Assembly: GCA_003157775.1 (NCBI GenBank)
Contig: PMKP01000355.1
Location: 1-33,250 of the forward strand
Length of the DNA stretch: 33,250 bases
Direction of reading: 5' to 3'
Origin: Myxococcales bacterium
GTDB lineage: Bacteria > Myxococcota_A > Polyangia > Fen-1088
Shown here piece after piece: positions 24,558 through 32,127 of this stretch. Each line of letters begins with the position of its first letter. Within the stretch, counting starts at the first letter, position 1. The notes under the pieces are model-generated. The model was given only the letters and a program-made list of their open reading frames with translations. It did no database searches and had not been told where the DNA came from. A program made the translations under genes and the position numbers.

Positions 24558-24681
24558 TCTGGTGGCGGTCTTGGTCGGGAATCTTGAAGCACTCAACCAG
24601 TGCCACGTGCACGCCGTCGAGGATGGCCCGCCGATAGGCAACCGAGTGGCCGTGCAGGACGTCGATTTGAACCAGCGGCAT
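24499..24681 (-). CDS. Short tautomerase-family protein, probably C-terminally altered
   Basis: ATG 24681 begins MPLVQIDVLHGHS, giving the catalytic Pro that becomes N-terminal after Met removal, followed by AILDGVHVALVECFKIPDQD. This is the beta-alpha unit of the tautomerase (4-oxalocrotonate tautomerase/MIF) superfamily. The frame ends after 60 residues with INPDCEECKDLAIWSRSQK, which does not look like the second beta strand of the fold and lies opposite the 3' end of the symporter gene. Most proteins with this N-terminal pattern that I recall are about twice as long. It could be a 3'-truncated gene or a small subunit of genuine 60-residue size. It starts 4 bp after the stop of the large activase gene, so it is in the same transcript. 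Confidence 0.65.
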   Translation of the reverse strand: MPLVQIDVLHGHSVAYRRAILDGVHVALVECFKIPDQDRHQINPDCEECKDLAIWSRSQK

Positions 24682-24685
24682 GTTT

Positions 24686-27600
24686 CTATGCCGGCTCGCC
24701 GGCGTTCCCACCCGTGCGCATGCGCGCAGTCAGGTTCTGCACCGGCACCAGCTTGTCGCGGGGTTGCCAGACACCGGGCTGCGCGTCGTTGCCGCCGATG
24801 CTCATGCGGCCACTTGCACGTTTGCCGCTGACAGCGTTGTTGAGGAACACCTCCAGACGCCGATTCTGTCCGCCGCTGCCGTCGTAAAACAAACTGACAA
24901 TGGGCATGTCCACCTCGGCTGACACGCGGCCAAACACTGCTGTGGCCACGGTCTCGGGCATGCAGCCAAAGGGCGCGCAGTTGACCACCATGGCAGCACC
25001 CTGTTGCGCGAACTTGATGGCACGGCCGATTGACAACTTGCCTTCGCCGCCACAGTAGAACGCCATGTAGGGGGTGGCCAGTTTCATGCATTCCTGGAAG
25101 GGCGGCTCGTGCCGGTCGTCGAGCAACGGGCTGGCCGCGCGCATGAGCTTCTGCTCCCAATGCCTCATCCAGTGGTAGGTCACAAAGGTGTCGGCCTTGT
25201 CCCACGACATGATGGTCGAGGGGAATTCCTCCATGTAGTTTTCAATTGACGACGTGTAGAGGATCCAGTCGGTAATCGGGATCATCCACGCCTCGCCGCC
25301 AAACATCTCAATGGCGCTGATCACGTCTTCATTGGCGTAGACGTTGTTGCGCACGTAGATCTCGCCCACTATGCCGACCAGGGGTTTGCGCGCTCCCGCC
25401 ACGGGAATGGCAGCGATCTTGCCAATGCCTTCGTGAATGACAGCAGGAAGATCGCCGTCTTTCTCCAGGGCCAGCGCCACCGCATCAGTCACTTCGGCCA
25501 CCACCCGGTCAGTTTCACCGGCGTTGACCTCGTAGGGCCGAACCTTGCACTGGGCCTTGAGGATGATGTCCGCGCAGGCAATCGCCTTGAACAACGAGCG
25601 GCGCATCTGGCTGTCCAGCCCCTGGTAGGCGTTGTTCGAGGCCGGCGCCAGGATGGCCACGTCTTCGAATCCCTCGCGGTCCAGGATCTGGCGGTGCAAG
25701 ACGGTGTACTGGCCGAAGCGGCACGGGCCCTTGGAACTGGGCATGAAGAATGCGTGCCGGCCGCCGGCTGGCTGCTGGCGCAGCGTCTTCAACAACGTCC
25801 CGATGGTGAGCGCGCAGGGCAAGCACTCGGATCCGCGGGTCAGCGAGCGTCCCAGGTCGAACGATTCCTTGTCCTCGTCGGGCAAGGTGCGCGCGTCGTA
25901 GCCGTGTTGCCGAAAGGCCGCCGCGAACAGGCGCGTGCCGAACTGGTGCATGGGCGGGATCCAGATGGTGCGGCCACGCAGATCCGAAGGCTCGATGTGC
26001 TCGCGCGCGCGCCCGCCGCGTTCGGGCCGCGGCCGCCGCAACACATCGAAATACGCCTCCAATCGGGTCATGTACCCGGCGTCGGCGCCGTGCTCGTCCA
26101 GCTCCAGCATGAGCAGCGGCCGGCGCCCCATGATCTCCTCGGCAAAGCTGAGCAGGAAGCTGTCCGGCCCGCAGGAGAAGTTGGTCAGGTACACCACGTC
26201 GAGCAACTCGCTCTCAGCCGCCTGTTCCAGCGCGGTCAGGATCCTCTGGCCGTAGCTCCAAAAGGCGTTCCGGTAGCGCAGACCCAGGCGCCACAGCTCG
26301 GGCCGAAGGAAATCCATGGGCAGGACCGTGCGGCCCATGTCCGCGATCTTCTGCGGCAGACCCAGGTTGGCGCCGCCGTCGTAGTTGTTGTACGGCCTTC
26401 CCACCAGCAGAATCATCTTCTCGTTCTTGGCGGTGGCCTCGGCCAGGATCTTGGCGCCCTCTTCCTGGCAGCGCTCTTCGAAGCCGGCCTGCGCCTGCAG
26501 GCCCGCGCGCCAAGCCCGCCGAATGTCGCGCGACGAGCACCCGAGTGGCCGGGCCAGCTCGTCGGCCAGCGTCTTGATGATGTCCCGCTCGCGCATACGC
26601 ATGTCCACCAAGGGCGAGAGTAAGCGCGAGGCGTCCATGTGGTTCATGGCCAGGGCGCTGCGGCTGCAGGCCGCCGTGCCTTGCACATAGGGGCACACGG
26701 CCGTTCCCGTGGTTTCTTCATTGGCCGGTGTGTTCTTCAGGTGCGGCACGAACACGAAGTCCACTCCGTCGCTGACCGCCAGCTTGGCCACATGGCCGAG
26801 CGCCAGCTTGGCCGGGAAGCAGAAGTCGGCTCCCGCCATGCGCGGGCCCAGCTCGCGGATCTCGTCCGTGGTCTGGCCGGACAGTTGCACGCGCAAGCCC
26901 AGGGTATTGAAGAAACGCTGCCACAGCGGATAGTAGGTGTAGGTCAGAAGGGCCTGCGGAAGACCCACCACCGGCGCGTTATCGGGAACCTTCACCCCGG
27001 CGCCCGCTTCGCGCCACAGACGCTGGCGCAGGCGCAGGGCTCGGTCGAATGGGCTCTTGCGTACCTTTTGCTCGTTGGGATCGCGGCCGCACATATAGCC
27101 CCACGAGGGCGAGCCCTGCACGCCCTCAATGTCGGCAAAGGTTATGGTGCAGTCATTCTGGCAGAGACTGCAGCTTTCTTTGCGCAAAGCGATCTTGCGC
27201 TTGTCGAGATCAAGCCCACGGAAGCGCGATTGGTGCAGGCCCTGCTCCGCCATGGTCTGGCGCACCAGCCGGGCCACGCCGAAGGCGCCCATCACGTGAC
27301 AGTAGGGTGAAACCACCACCTCCACGTCGAGCAGGCGCTCGAACGCGGCCACCAGCGCCTTGTTCCGCGCGGTGGCGCCCTGGAACATGATGCGCTTGCG
27401 GCTGCGGTGGCGGTTGCCCACCACCTTGTTGAGGTAGTTCTTGGCCACCGCGACCATGACCGCGGCCATGGCCTCGGGCCGGCTGGCGCCTGCCTCGATG
27501 AAGCGGCCCACGTCCTGCTCCATGAAGACAGTGCAGCGATCGGTGGCGCGCGGGGGCTTCACCCCCAGCACCGCCTGACCCACCTCCGCCACCTGGTAGC

Positions 27601-29032
27601 CCAGCTTGTTGGCCTGCTCCTCGATGAACGAGCCCGTGCCCGCGGCGCACACGTAGTTCATGTTCGCGTCGCGGATGTGACCGTCGACGATATGCATGTA
27701 CTTGGCGTCCTGGCCGCCGATTTCGAAGATGGTGTCGACGGAGGGATCGGTGAAGGTGGCGCCTGCCACATGGGCGCTGATTTCGTTGATGATGGCGTCC
27801 GCGCCGATCACCTCGCCCACAATCTTGCGGCCGCTGCCTGTGGTCCCTGCGCCCAGGACTTCGATGTGCGCGCCTTTCTTTTCCTCAAGCTCGCGCAAGG
27901 CGTGGCACAGCTTCTGCGTGGCGCCCACTGGATCGCCGCCCGTCTTGCGGTACACGTCGACCAGCAGCTCGTCCTTGTCGTTGACCAGCGCCAACTTGGT
28001 GCTGGTCGAGCCGATGTCGATGCCCAGGTACACGCGCAACGACTGGCCCGCGGGCCACGAAACCACGCGGACCTCGTTGCCTTCCTGGTCAGTGTAGGAC
28101 TCGGCCAGGCGAAAATCGGGGTACTTGGACTTCTCCAGGGTGAGCGGCCAAGGGTGGAACTCCACATCGCTGCTGGTGGCAATACGATGCAATGATTCGC
28201 GCGAGGGCAACCGCCGCGGCACCGCGCCCAGGGCGGCAGCGCCCATGGCCGCCACCAGATGGGGCGAGGCTGGCGCGCGCAGCAGGTTGGGGAAAACCGC
28301 GTCCAACCAACGCAGGACCTCGCGGTTGAGCGCCACCCCTCCGATGATCGCAGTGGGCGCATCCAGGGGCCGCGCCCGCAGAAGGGTTCCAATCAGGGTG
28401 CGGGTCATCCCCCGGCACAGGCCGGACCACATGGCGGCCTTGCTGTAGCCCTCCTGCTGGCGGTGGATAAGGTCGCTCTTGGCGAACACCGAACAACGGG
28501 TGGCGATGGAGGGCGGCTCGGCCACGCTGCCCACCAGGGCCGGATCGCTGCAGTCCAGGCCCAGACGCGCGGCTTGCTCATCGAGGAACGATCCAGTGCC
28601 AGCCGCGCACATGGAGTTGGTGGCGTAGTTTTGAAAGTGCCCCTGGGCGTCGAGCTGCACCAGGGTCACCGACCCGCCGCCGATGTCGATGATGTTGCGA
28701 ACCTCGGGGAACTGGGCGTGCACTACGCGAATCTGACAGGCCGCGATGTCTAGCCGCCTGGTTTCAAAAGCCTCGCAGAAGCGGGTCGCATTCAGCCCGC
28801 AGAAGCCGATGGCGTCCCCGGGTGCCAGATTAAGCTCGCGGAGGGCGCGCTCCAGCACGGGGGCCGGTTCACCCTTGTGTCGGGCGTAGAAGGATTGAAC
28901 GACCTTGCCGGCACTGTCGATCCGAACCGCCTTGAGCGATACGGCGCCGATGTCGACTCCTATTCTTCCCGGTTGCTCCACGGTCACACGTGTTTCGTGA
29001 GGTTGATGTAGGTGTCCGCCGGTGCGCGGCAT
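24686..29032 (-). CDS. Giant two-activase protein fused to 2-hydroxyacyl-CoA dehydratase-like domains
   Basis: The 1,448-residue cytoplasmic protein joins two BadF/BadG/BcrA/BcrD-type ATPase units to dehydratase-like parts. Unit 1 (about 20-320) has GVDIGAVSLKAVRI, DIGGGSVTLVQ, C-A-A-G-T-G-S-F and a second Cys in ATRCSVFAKSDLI. Unit 2 (about 333-600) has GIDIGSTSTKLALVN, FEIGGQDAKYM, NYVCAAGTGSFIEEQ and TDRCTVFMEQD. The paired Cys fit a [4Fe-4S] cluster at a dimer interface, here possibly formed within one chain. A CSLCQNDC motif near residue 617 follows, then a DUF2229/HgdB-like region with DFCFPAKLALGHV, CPYVQGTAACSR and ECLPCALTIGTLLKTL. Relatives are of unknown physiological role; radical dehydratase activation or double-cubane-type low-potential reduction are candidates. 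The start is uncertain (ATG 29032, GTG 28987 or 28981). Confidence 0.85.
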   Translation of the reverse strand: MPRTGGHLHQPHETRVTVEQPGRIGVDIGAVSLKAVRIDSAGKVVQSFYARHKGEPAPVLERALRELNLAPGDAIGFCGLNATRFCEAFETRRLDIAACQIRVVHAQFPEVRNIIDIGGGSVTLVQLDAQGHFQNYATNSMCAAGTGSFLDEQAARLGLDCSDPALVGSVAEPPSIATRCSVFAKSDLIHRQQEGYSKAAMWSGLCRGMTRTLIGTLLRARPLDAPTAIIGGVALNREVLRWLDAVFPNLLRAPASPHLVAAMGAAALGAVPRRLPSRESLHRIATSSDVEFHPWPLTLEKSKYPDFRLAESYTDQEGNEVRVVSWPAGQSLRVYLGIDIGSTSTKLALVNDKDELLVDVYRKTGGDPVGATQKLCHALRELEEKKGAHIEVLGAGTTGSGRKIVGEVIGADAIINEISAHVAGATFTDPSVDTIFEIGGQDAKYMHIVDGHIRDANMNYVCAAGTGSFIEEQANKLGYQVAEVGQAVLGVKPPRATDRCTVFMEQDVGRFIEAGASRPEAMAAVMVAVAKNYLNKVVGNRHRSRKRIMFQGATARNKALVAAFERLLDVEVVVSPYCHVMGAFGVARLVRQTMAEQGLHQSRFRGLDLDKRKIALRKESCSLCQNDCTITFADIEGVQGSPSWGYMCGRDPNEQKVRKSPFDRALRLRQRLWREAGAGVKVPDNAPVVGLPQALLTYTYYPLWQRFFNTLGLRVQLSGQTTDEIRELGPRMAGADFCFPAKLALGHVAKLAVSDGVDFVFVPHLKNTPANEETTGTAVCPYVQGTAACSRSALAMNHMDASRLLSPLVDMRMRERDIIKTLADELARPLGCSSRDIRRAWRAGLQAQAGFEERCQEEGAKILAEATAKNEKMILLVGRPYNNYDGGANLGLPQKIADMGRTVLPMDFLRPELWRLGLRYRNAFWSYGQRILTALEQAAESELLDVVYLTNFSCGPDSFLLSFAEEIMGRRPLLMLELDEHGADAGYMTRLEAYFDVLRRPRPERGGRAREHIEPSDLRGRTIWIPPMHQFGTRLFAAAFRQHGYDARTLPDEDKESFDLGRSLTRGSECLPCALTIGTLLKTLRQQPAGGRHAFFMPSSKGPCRFGQYTVLHRQILDREGFEDVAILAPASNNAYQGLDSQMRRSLFKAIACADIILKAQCKVRPYEVNAGETDRVVAEVTDAVALALEKDGDLPAVIHEGIGKIAAIPVAGARKPLVGIVGEIYVRNNVYANEDVISAIEMFGGEAWMIPITDWILYTSSIENYMEEFPSTIMSWDKADTFVTYHWMRHWEQKLMRAASPLLDDRHEPPFQECMKLATPYMAFYCGGEGKLSIGRAIKFAQQGAAMVVNCAPFGCMPETVATAVFGRVSAEVDMPIVSLFYDGSGGQNRRLEVFLNNAVSGKRASGRMSIGGNDAQPGVWQPRDKLVPVQNLTARMRTGGNAGEPA

Positions 29033-29090
29033 CCTTACCACAGAACAGTCGCTGAGGCTAACCCGAGTCCGGGTGCTTCAGCGCAAAGCG

Positions 29091-30200
29091 CTATTTCCCA
29101 CCGAACACGCGGCCCAGTCGCCGCCAAAGCGGCAGCCGGGCCTGGTGGGGTGGGGTAGGCTTGGCTGCCACGGCCGGCGCGGCCGCGACTGGTGCAGACG
29201 CCGTCTTGCTCGCAGCAGAAGGGACCGGCTTCGGCTTCCCCGGCGCAAAATCCTGGGTCACCGAAGCGGACAGCTTCTGCGCAGTCTCGCGCAGCTCAGC
29301 TTCCTGCTCATCGGTGAACCCCAGTACCTCACGGGCGCGCGCCAGGGTCTCAGGCGCCACCCGATCACAGCGGCCAGCCCCGATGGTGACGCCGTGGCCG
29401 AGCTTCTGGCTCAGGTCTTCGGCGATGGCAACCGTAGCGGAAAGAAGACTGGGGGGCTCACCGTCAGGAAAACTGTGGTGGTTGGCCAGCACATTCTGTA
29501 CCTCAGCCGGCAGCTTCCATAGCTGGGCGATCATGCCGGAGACTTCCTGGTGGGTCTGGCGCAAGACCTCGTCGAGTACCAGCGGGCTGATGGACGGCTC
29601 GTCCTTGGGGCGATCGGACAGCACCAGCAGCGTGGCTGCCATGCCAATATCGTGGAGCAGGCCGCACAGAAACGCGGTCTCCGTGGTCAGGGCCTTGCGC
29701 GAAGCTATCAGCCGGCAGAGGTGCGCACACATCGTGCTGTGCCTGCGGATCTGTTCCATCGCCGCAGCGTAGCGGGCCGAGCGAAACACCCGCATTCCCG
29801 CCGCGACTTCCCACACCACGCTGGCCAGGTGGCGCATGCCCAGCCGGACCACCGCGACCCGCAACGAGATGTCGTCTTCGCCCCAGCCTCCGTAGGCCGC
29901 CGAGCCGGCGACGCGCAGAACTTGTGCTGCGAGAACCGCGTCCTTCTCCAGCACCTCGACCAACTGATCCGCTCCCACGTCGGAGCGAAAGGACAGCTCA
30001 TGGACTTCCAGCGCCACCGTGGGAAGAAGCGGTGGCCGGTAGCTGGGCGCAGAGAACACACGCCGCAGTTGCGTCACAAAGGCGATCACCAGGGCCACGT
30101 CGGCCGACGGCAAAGCCGCATCCGGCGGAGCCCCGGTCTCCTGCGGCGCAGGCTGGGCGCCGGCCTGCGCATCGTGGGGGGAATTCCGCTCGCTCGTCAC
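29091..30200 (-). CDS. HDOD domain signalling protein
   Basis: The 369-residue protein has an acidic/Pro-rich N-terminus, then an HDOD domain at about 45-280: PLLPTVALEVHELSFRSD, LVEVLEKDAVLAAQVLRVAG, SAAYGGWGEDDISLRVAVVR, the degenerate HD core FLCGLLHDIGMAATLLVL, and VLANHHSFPDGE. HDOD proteins lack full phosphodiesterase function and act in signalling, here keeping some HD-like residues (H-D-I-G-M). The C-terminal 80 residues are Ala/Pro/Lys-rich and end in a basic amphipathic stretch, LPLWRRLGRVFGGK, that might contact membrane or nucleic acid. GTG 30200 is the only sensible start. It lies 58 bp upstream of the giant activase gene on the same strand and may be co-transcribed with it. Confidence 0.88.
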   Translation of the reverse strand: MTSERNSPHDAQAGAQPAPQETGAPPDAALPSADVALVIAFVTQLRRVFSAPSYRPPLLPTVALEVHELSFRSDVGADQLVEVLEKDAVLAAQVLRVAGSAAYGGWGEDDISLRVAVVRLGMRHLASVVWEVAAGMRVFRSARYAAAMEQIRRHSTMCAHLCRLIASRKALTTETAFLCGLLHDIGMAATLLVLSDRPKDEPSISPLVLDEVLRQTHQEVSGMIAQLWKLPAEVQNVLANHHSFPDGEPPSLLSATVAIAEDLSQKLGHGVTIGAGRCDRVAPETLARAREVLGFTDEQEAELRETAQKLSASVTQDFAPGKPKPVPSAASKTASAPVAAAPAVAAKPTPPHQARLPLWRRLGRVFGGK

Positions 30201-30283
30201 AGTGTGTGCCTCGGCTGATGATACACGTGCCCTGCCACGGACCGCCAGAAACCCGCGGATCTGGGATTTGGAGGAGCGGAAAA

Positions 30284-30450
30284 CGGTGGTGGGTAGCGGT
30301 AACGATGGCAGGGACGGGTGCGGCTACAGGGGCGGTGGCAGTTACCGGTGACGGATACGGTGGCGGCGGGCACAGGGCCGTCGTCCGGTAGGGGCGACCT
30401 GCGGTCGCCCAGGTGGCCCCAGGGCCGAGGCGGTGTCAGGGATGGGTCAG
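30284..30450 (-). repeat. Left copy of inverted 167-bp hairpin-bearing repeat
   Basis: This segment is the reverse complement of 31853-32019 with about nine of ten bases identical and no gaps; recognisable similarity continues outward to about 30261 with a small indel. It fills most of the 321-bp gap between the HDOD gene and the methyltransferase gene (30201-30521). The remainder of that gap holds only the GGGAGGAG ribosome-binding site of the methyltransferase. The repeat contains degenerate GGTGGCAG-type subrepeats, a CGGTAAC/GTTACCG pair and a strong stem-loop at 30392-30410. The end nearest the methyltransferase carries CTGACCCATCCCTGA (minus strand), the last codons of a four-helix-bundle gene. 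Confidence 0.85.
30392..30410. other. 8-bp stem, 3-nt loop hairpin in left repeat
   Basis: GGGCGACC-TGC-GGTCGCCC is a perfect REP-like stem-loop. No T-tract follows on either strand, so it is not a standard intrinsic terminator. The flanking GGTAG on one side is also present in the right copy. Confidence 0.7.
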
Positions 30451-30521
30451 GCGAATGGGTTCAAGAGTCTCACCCCTCATTGCCTCGCCAGAATCCCGCG
30501 ATGTATCATTGGGAGGAGCCG

Positions 30522-31322
30522 ATGCCGAACGAATTCTCCGAGATCGCCAAGCGCTACCGGGAAACCTCGCTTGTCCAGCAGAGCGCCGCGGAGACTCTCT
30601 TCCGCTTGCTTGCCATCGGGGGCTCGGAAGATGTGCTCGACGTGGGATGCGGGACCGGCAATCTGACGAAGAAGATCCGGGTGGCGACGTCGGGTAGGGT
30701 GGTCGGCATTGATCCAGCGGAAGGGATGATTGAGCGTGCGGCCCGCGAACACGGCGACGGTATCGATTTCGCGGTCTTGTCAGCCGAAGCCTTGTCTTTC
30801 CGTGAGGAATTCGACACCATCTTCTGCAATTCCACATTTCAATGGGTGCGCAACGCTGACAAGGCGGTGGCGGGGTTTGCCGGTGCGCTTCGGGCCGGCG
30901 GGCGAGTGGGCATCCAGGCGCCAGCGCGCTCCGACTACTGTCCGAATTTTCTTTCGGCCATCGAAGCCGTCGCCGCTGACCCCGCTCTTGGTCCAACCTT
31001 TACGCACTTCAAATCGCCGTGGTGTTTCTTCCAAGACGCAAGCGAATACTCGGCGTTGTTTGTCCGCCACGGGTTTCAGGTGCCGTTTGCGGAGATCCAG
31101 ACGGTCGACTCGACCTACACGCCTTCGCAAACCTTCGACATTTTCGCCTCTGGCGCGATTGCCGGGTATCTCGATCCTTCCTGCTACGGCTGCCCGATCG
31201 ACGAGCGATACATGACCGGGTTTCGGCAGACGGTACGCGAGCAGTTCGAGCGGCAGGCCGACGCGGATGGACTAGTCCGGCTTGTGTTCCGTAGGATCTT
31301 CCTGGTTGCTGTCAGAGCGTGA
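30522..31322 (+). CDS. Class I SAM-dependent methyltransferase
   Basis: ATG 30522 with GGGAGGAG upstream gives a 266-residue protein. Residues 38-46 are the SAM-binding motif I (VLDVGCGTG), followed by the acidic end of strand 2 in VVGIDPAEGM, FAVLSAEALSF, and a motif IV region FDTIFCNSTFQWVRNADKAV, then RAGGRVGIQAP. That order resembles BioC/trans-aconitate methyltransferase-type small-molecule enzymes. The C-terminal 120 residues (FKSPWCFFQDASEYSALF and later FRQTVREQFERQADADG) form a substrate cap without a recognisable signature, so the substrate is unknown. It lies between the two inverted repeat copies, transcribed toward the four-helix-bundle gene, 215 bp upstream of it. That 215-bp gap contains no feature that I can support. 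Confidence 0.85.
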   Translation: MPNEFSEIAKRYRETSLVQQSAAETLFRLLAIGGSEDVLDVGCGTGNLTKKIRVATSGRVVGIDPAEGMIERAAREHGDGIDFAVLSAEALSFREEFDTIFCNSTFQWVRNADKAVAGFAGALRAGGRVGIQAPARSDYCPNFLSAIEAVAADPALGPTFTHFKSPWCFFQDASEYSALFVRHGFQVPFAEIQTVDSTYTPSQTFDIFASGAIAGYLDPSCYGCPIDERYMTGFRQTVREQFERQADADGLVRLVFRRIFLVAVRA

Positions 31323-31537
31323 TGGCGTCCTGCCAGCGCGTGGGCTCGACCGGCGGGCCCATGCTTTCGCCTCCGGTTTCCGCAGCTCGAAGGCGGAACG
31401 AAGGCGAAGGGATCCAGCAGAAAAGACCCCCACCGGCCGGGATGGTTTCGCGCTGACCCTGTCGTTTCGTGCTTGCGCCGGGCTCGGGGACCGTCACACG
31501 CGCGCGACGGCCCGTTTGCGGCCGCACGGAGGTCCCG

Positions 31538-31867
31538 ATGAAACGCTTCGAGGTTTACGAAATGGCTCTGCAGATGATCCGCTCTCTCCGCCCGGCGGTC
31601 GAGCGCATCCGGCAACACGACCGCGATCTGGCGGCGCAGCTCAAGCGCGCAGGCTCGTCAGTGCCGGGCAACATCGCCGAAGGGGCCCGGCGTGTGGGCC
31701 AGGATCGGCTGCACCACTACCGGGTCGCCGCTGGATCCGCTGGGGGAGTCCGTTCGCACCTGGCGGTCGCCCTGGCCTGGGGTGATGTGGACCAAGCCAC
31801 GGTCACGCCAGCACTGGCTCTGCTTGATTCCATCCTCGCGATTGTTTGGCGACTGACCCATCCCTGA
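31538..31867 (+). CDS. Four-helix bundle protein (23S rRNA IVP / Avd-like)
   Basis: The 109-residue product from ATG 31538 (CGGAGG upstream) has the pattern of the four-helix-bundle family found in 23S rRNA intervening sequences and related to Avd of diversity-generating retroelements: F-E-V-Y-E-M-A-L-Q at the start, LAAQLKRAGSSVPGNIAEGA in helix 2, Y-R-V-A-A-G-S-A in helix 3 and a final helix ending VWRLTHP. Family members bind nucleic acid or partner enzymes through a basic surface, and their role outside retroelements is unknown. The sequence is slightly short compared with the usual 115-125 residues. Its last five codons and stop lie within the right inverted repeat, so gene end and repeat move or evolve as one unit. 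Confidence 0.82.
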   Translation: MKRFEVYEMALQMIRSLRPAVERIRQHDRDLAAQLKRAGSSVPGNIAEGARRVGQDRLHHYRVAAGSAGGVRSHLAVALAWGDVDQATVTPALALLDSILAIVWRLTHP

Positions 31868-32019
31868 CACCGCCCTGGCCCCGGGGCCACCTGGGCGACC
31901 GCAGGTCGCCCCTACCGGACGACGGCCCTGTGCCCACTGCCACCGTATCCGTCACCGACAACTGCCACCGCCTCTGTCACCGCACCCGCCCCTGCCACCG
32001 TCGCGGCTACGCACCACCG
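31853..32019 (+). repeat. Right copy of inverted 167-bp hairpin-bearing repeat
   Basis: This copy starts inside the four-helix-bundle gene at CTGACCCATCCCTGA and runs into the 5' flank of the glucokinase gene. It is the inverted partner of 30284-30450. It contains the same 8-bp stem-loop (31893-31911) and GGTGGCAG-type subrepeats (read on the minus strand). Similarity to the left copy can be followed to about 32034 allowing a small indel. The stretch between the four-helix-bundle stop and the glucokinase start contains nothing else apart from a GGAG site near 32074. Confidence 0.85.
31893..31911. other. 8-bp stem, 3-nt loop hairpin in right repeat
   Basis: GGGCGACC-GCA-GGTCGCCC is the inverted copy of the hairpin at 30392-30410. 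It begins 26 bp after the stop codon of the four-helix-bundle gene, so in RNA it would form a stable 3' stem-loop of that transcript. Confidence 0.7.
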
Positions 32020-32127
32020 CTCCCCGAATCCCAGCGCGAACCGACACGCGCCGCGCCAACGAAAAACTCCGGCGGAGCGATCGCCATGGACTTCGCGGCT
32101 GCCAGCGAGAGTGCTAACTTGGTGGCC

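Larger units (their letters stand above)
30284..32019. mobile_element. Candidate composite unit bounded by 167-bp inverted repeats
   Basis: Two inverted copies of a 167-bp sequence (30284-30450 and 31853-32019) enclose 1,402 bp holding a methyltransferase gene and a four-helix-bundle gene. There is no transposase and no obvious target-site duplication outside the repeats. It may be a mobile cassette, or simply two independent insertions of the same repeat. The claim rests on repeat symmetry only. Confidence 0.3.

Noticed and set aside
30284-30450. Left repeat as a CRISPR array or rho-independent terminator
   Set aside because: There are no regularly spaced identical repeats, and the hairpin lacks a T-tract on both strands.
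30436-30996. Minus-strand frame ending in I-R-L-T-H-P at the left repeat, similar to the four-helix-bundle C-terminus
   Set aside because: Only the last five residues match, and those lie inside the repeat; the rest is antisense to the methyltransferase gene. It supports the repeat boundary but is not a gene.
31846-32085. Upstream extension of glk through the right repeat
   Set aside because: The translated repeat is Pro/His/Arg-rich without similarity to glucokinase; Glk proteins begin close to the GDIGGTKT motif.
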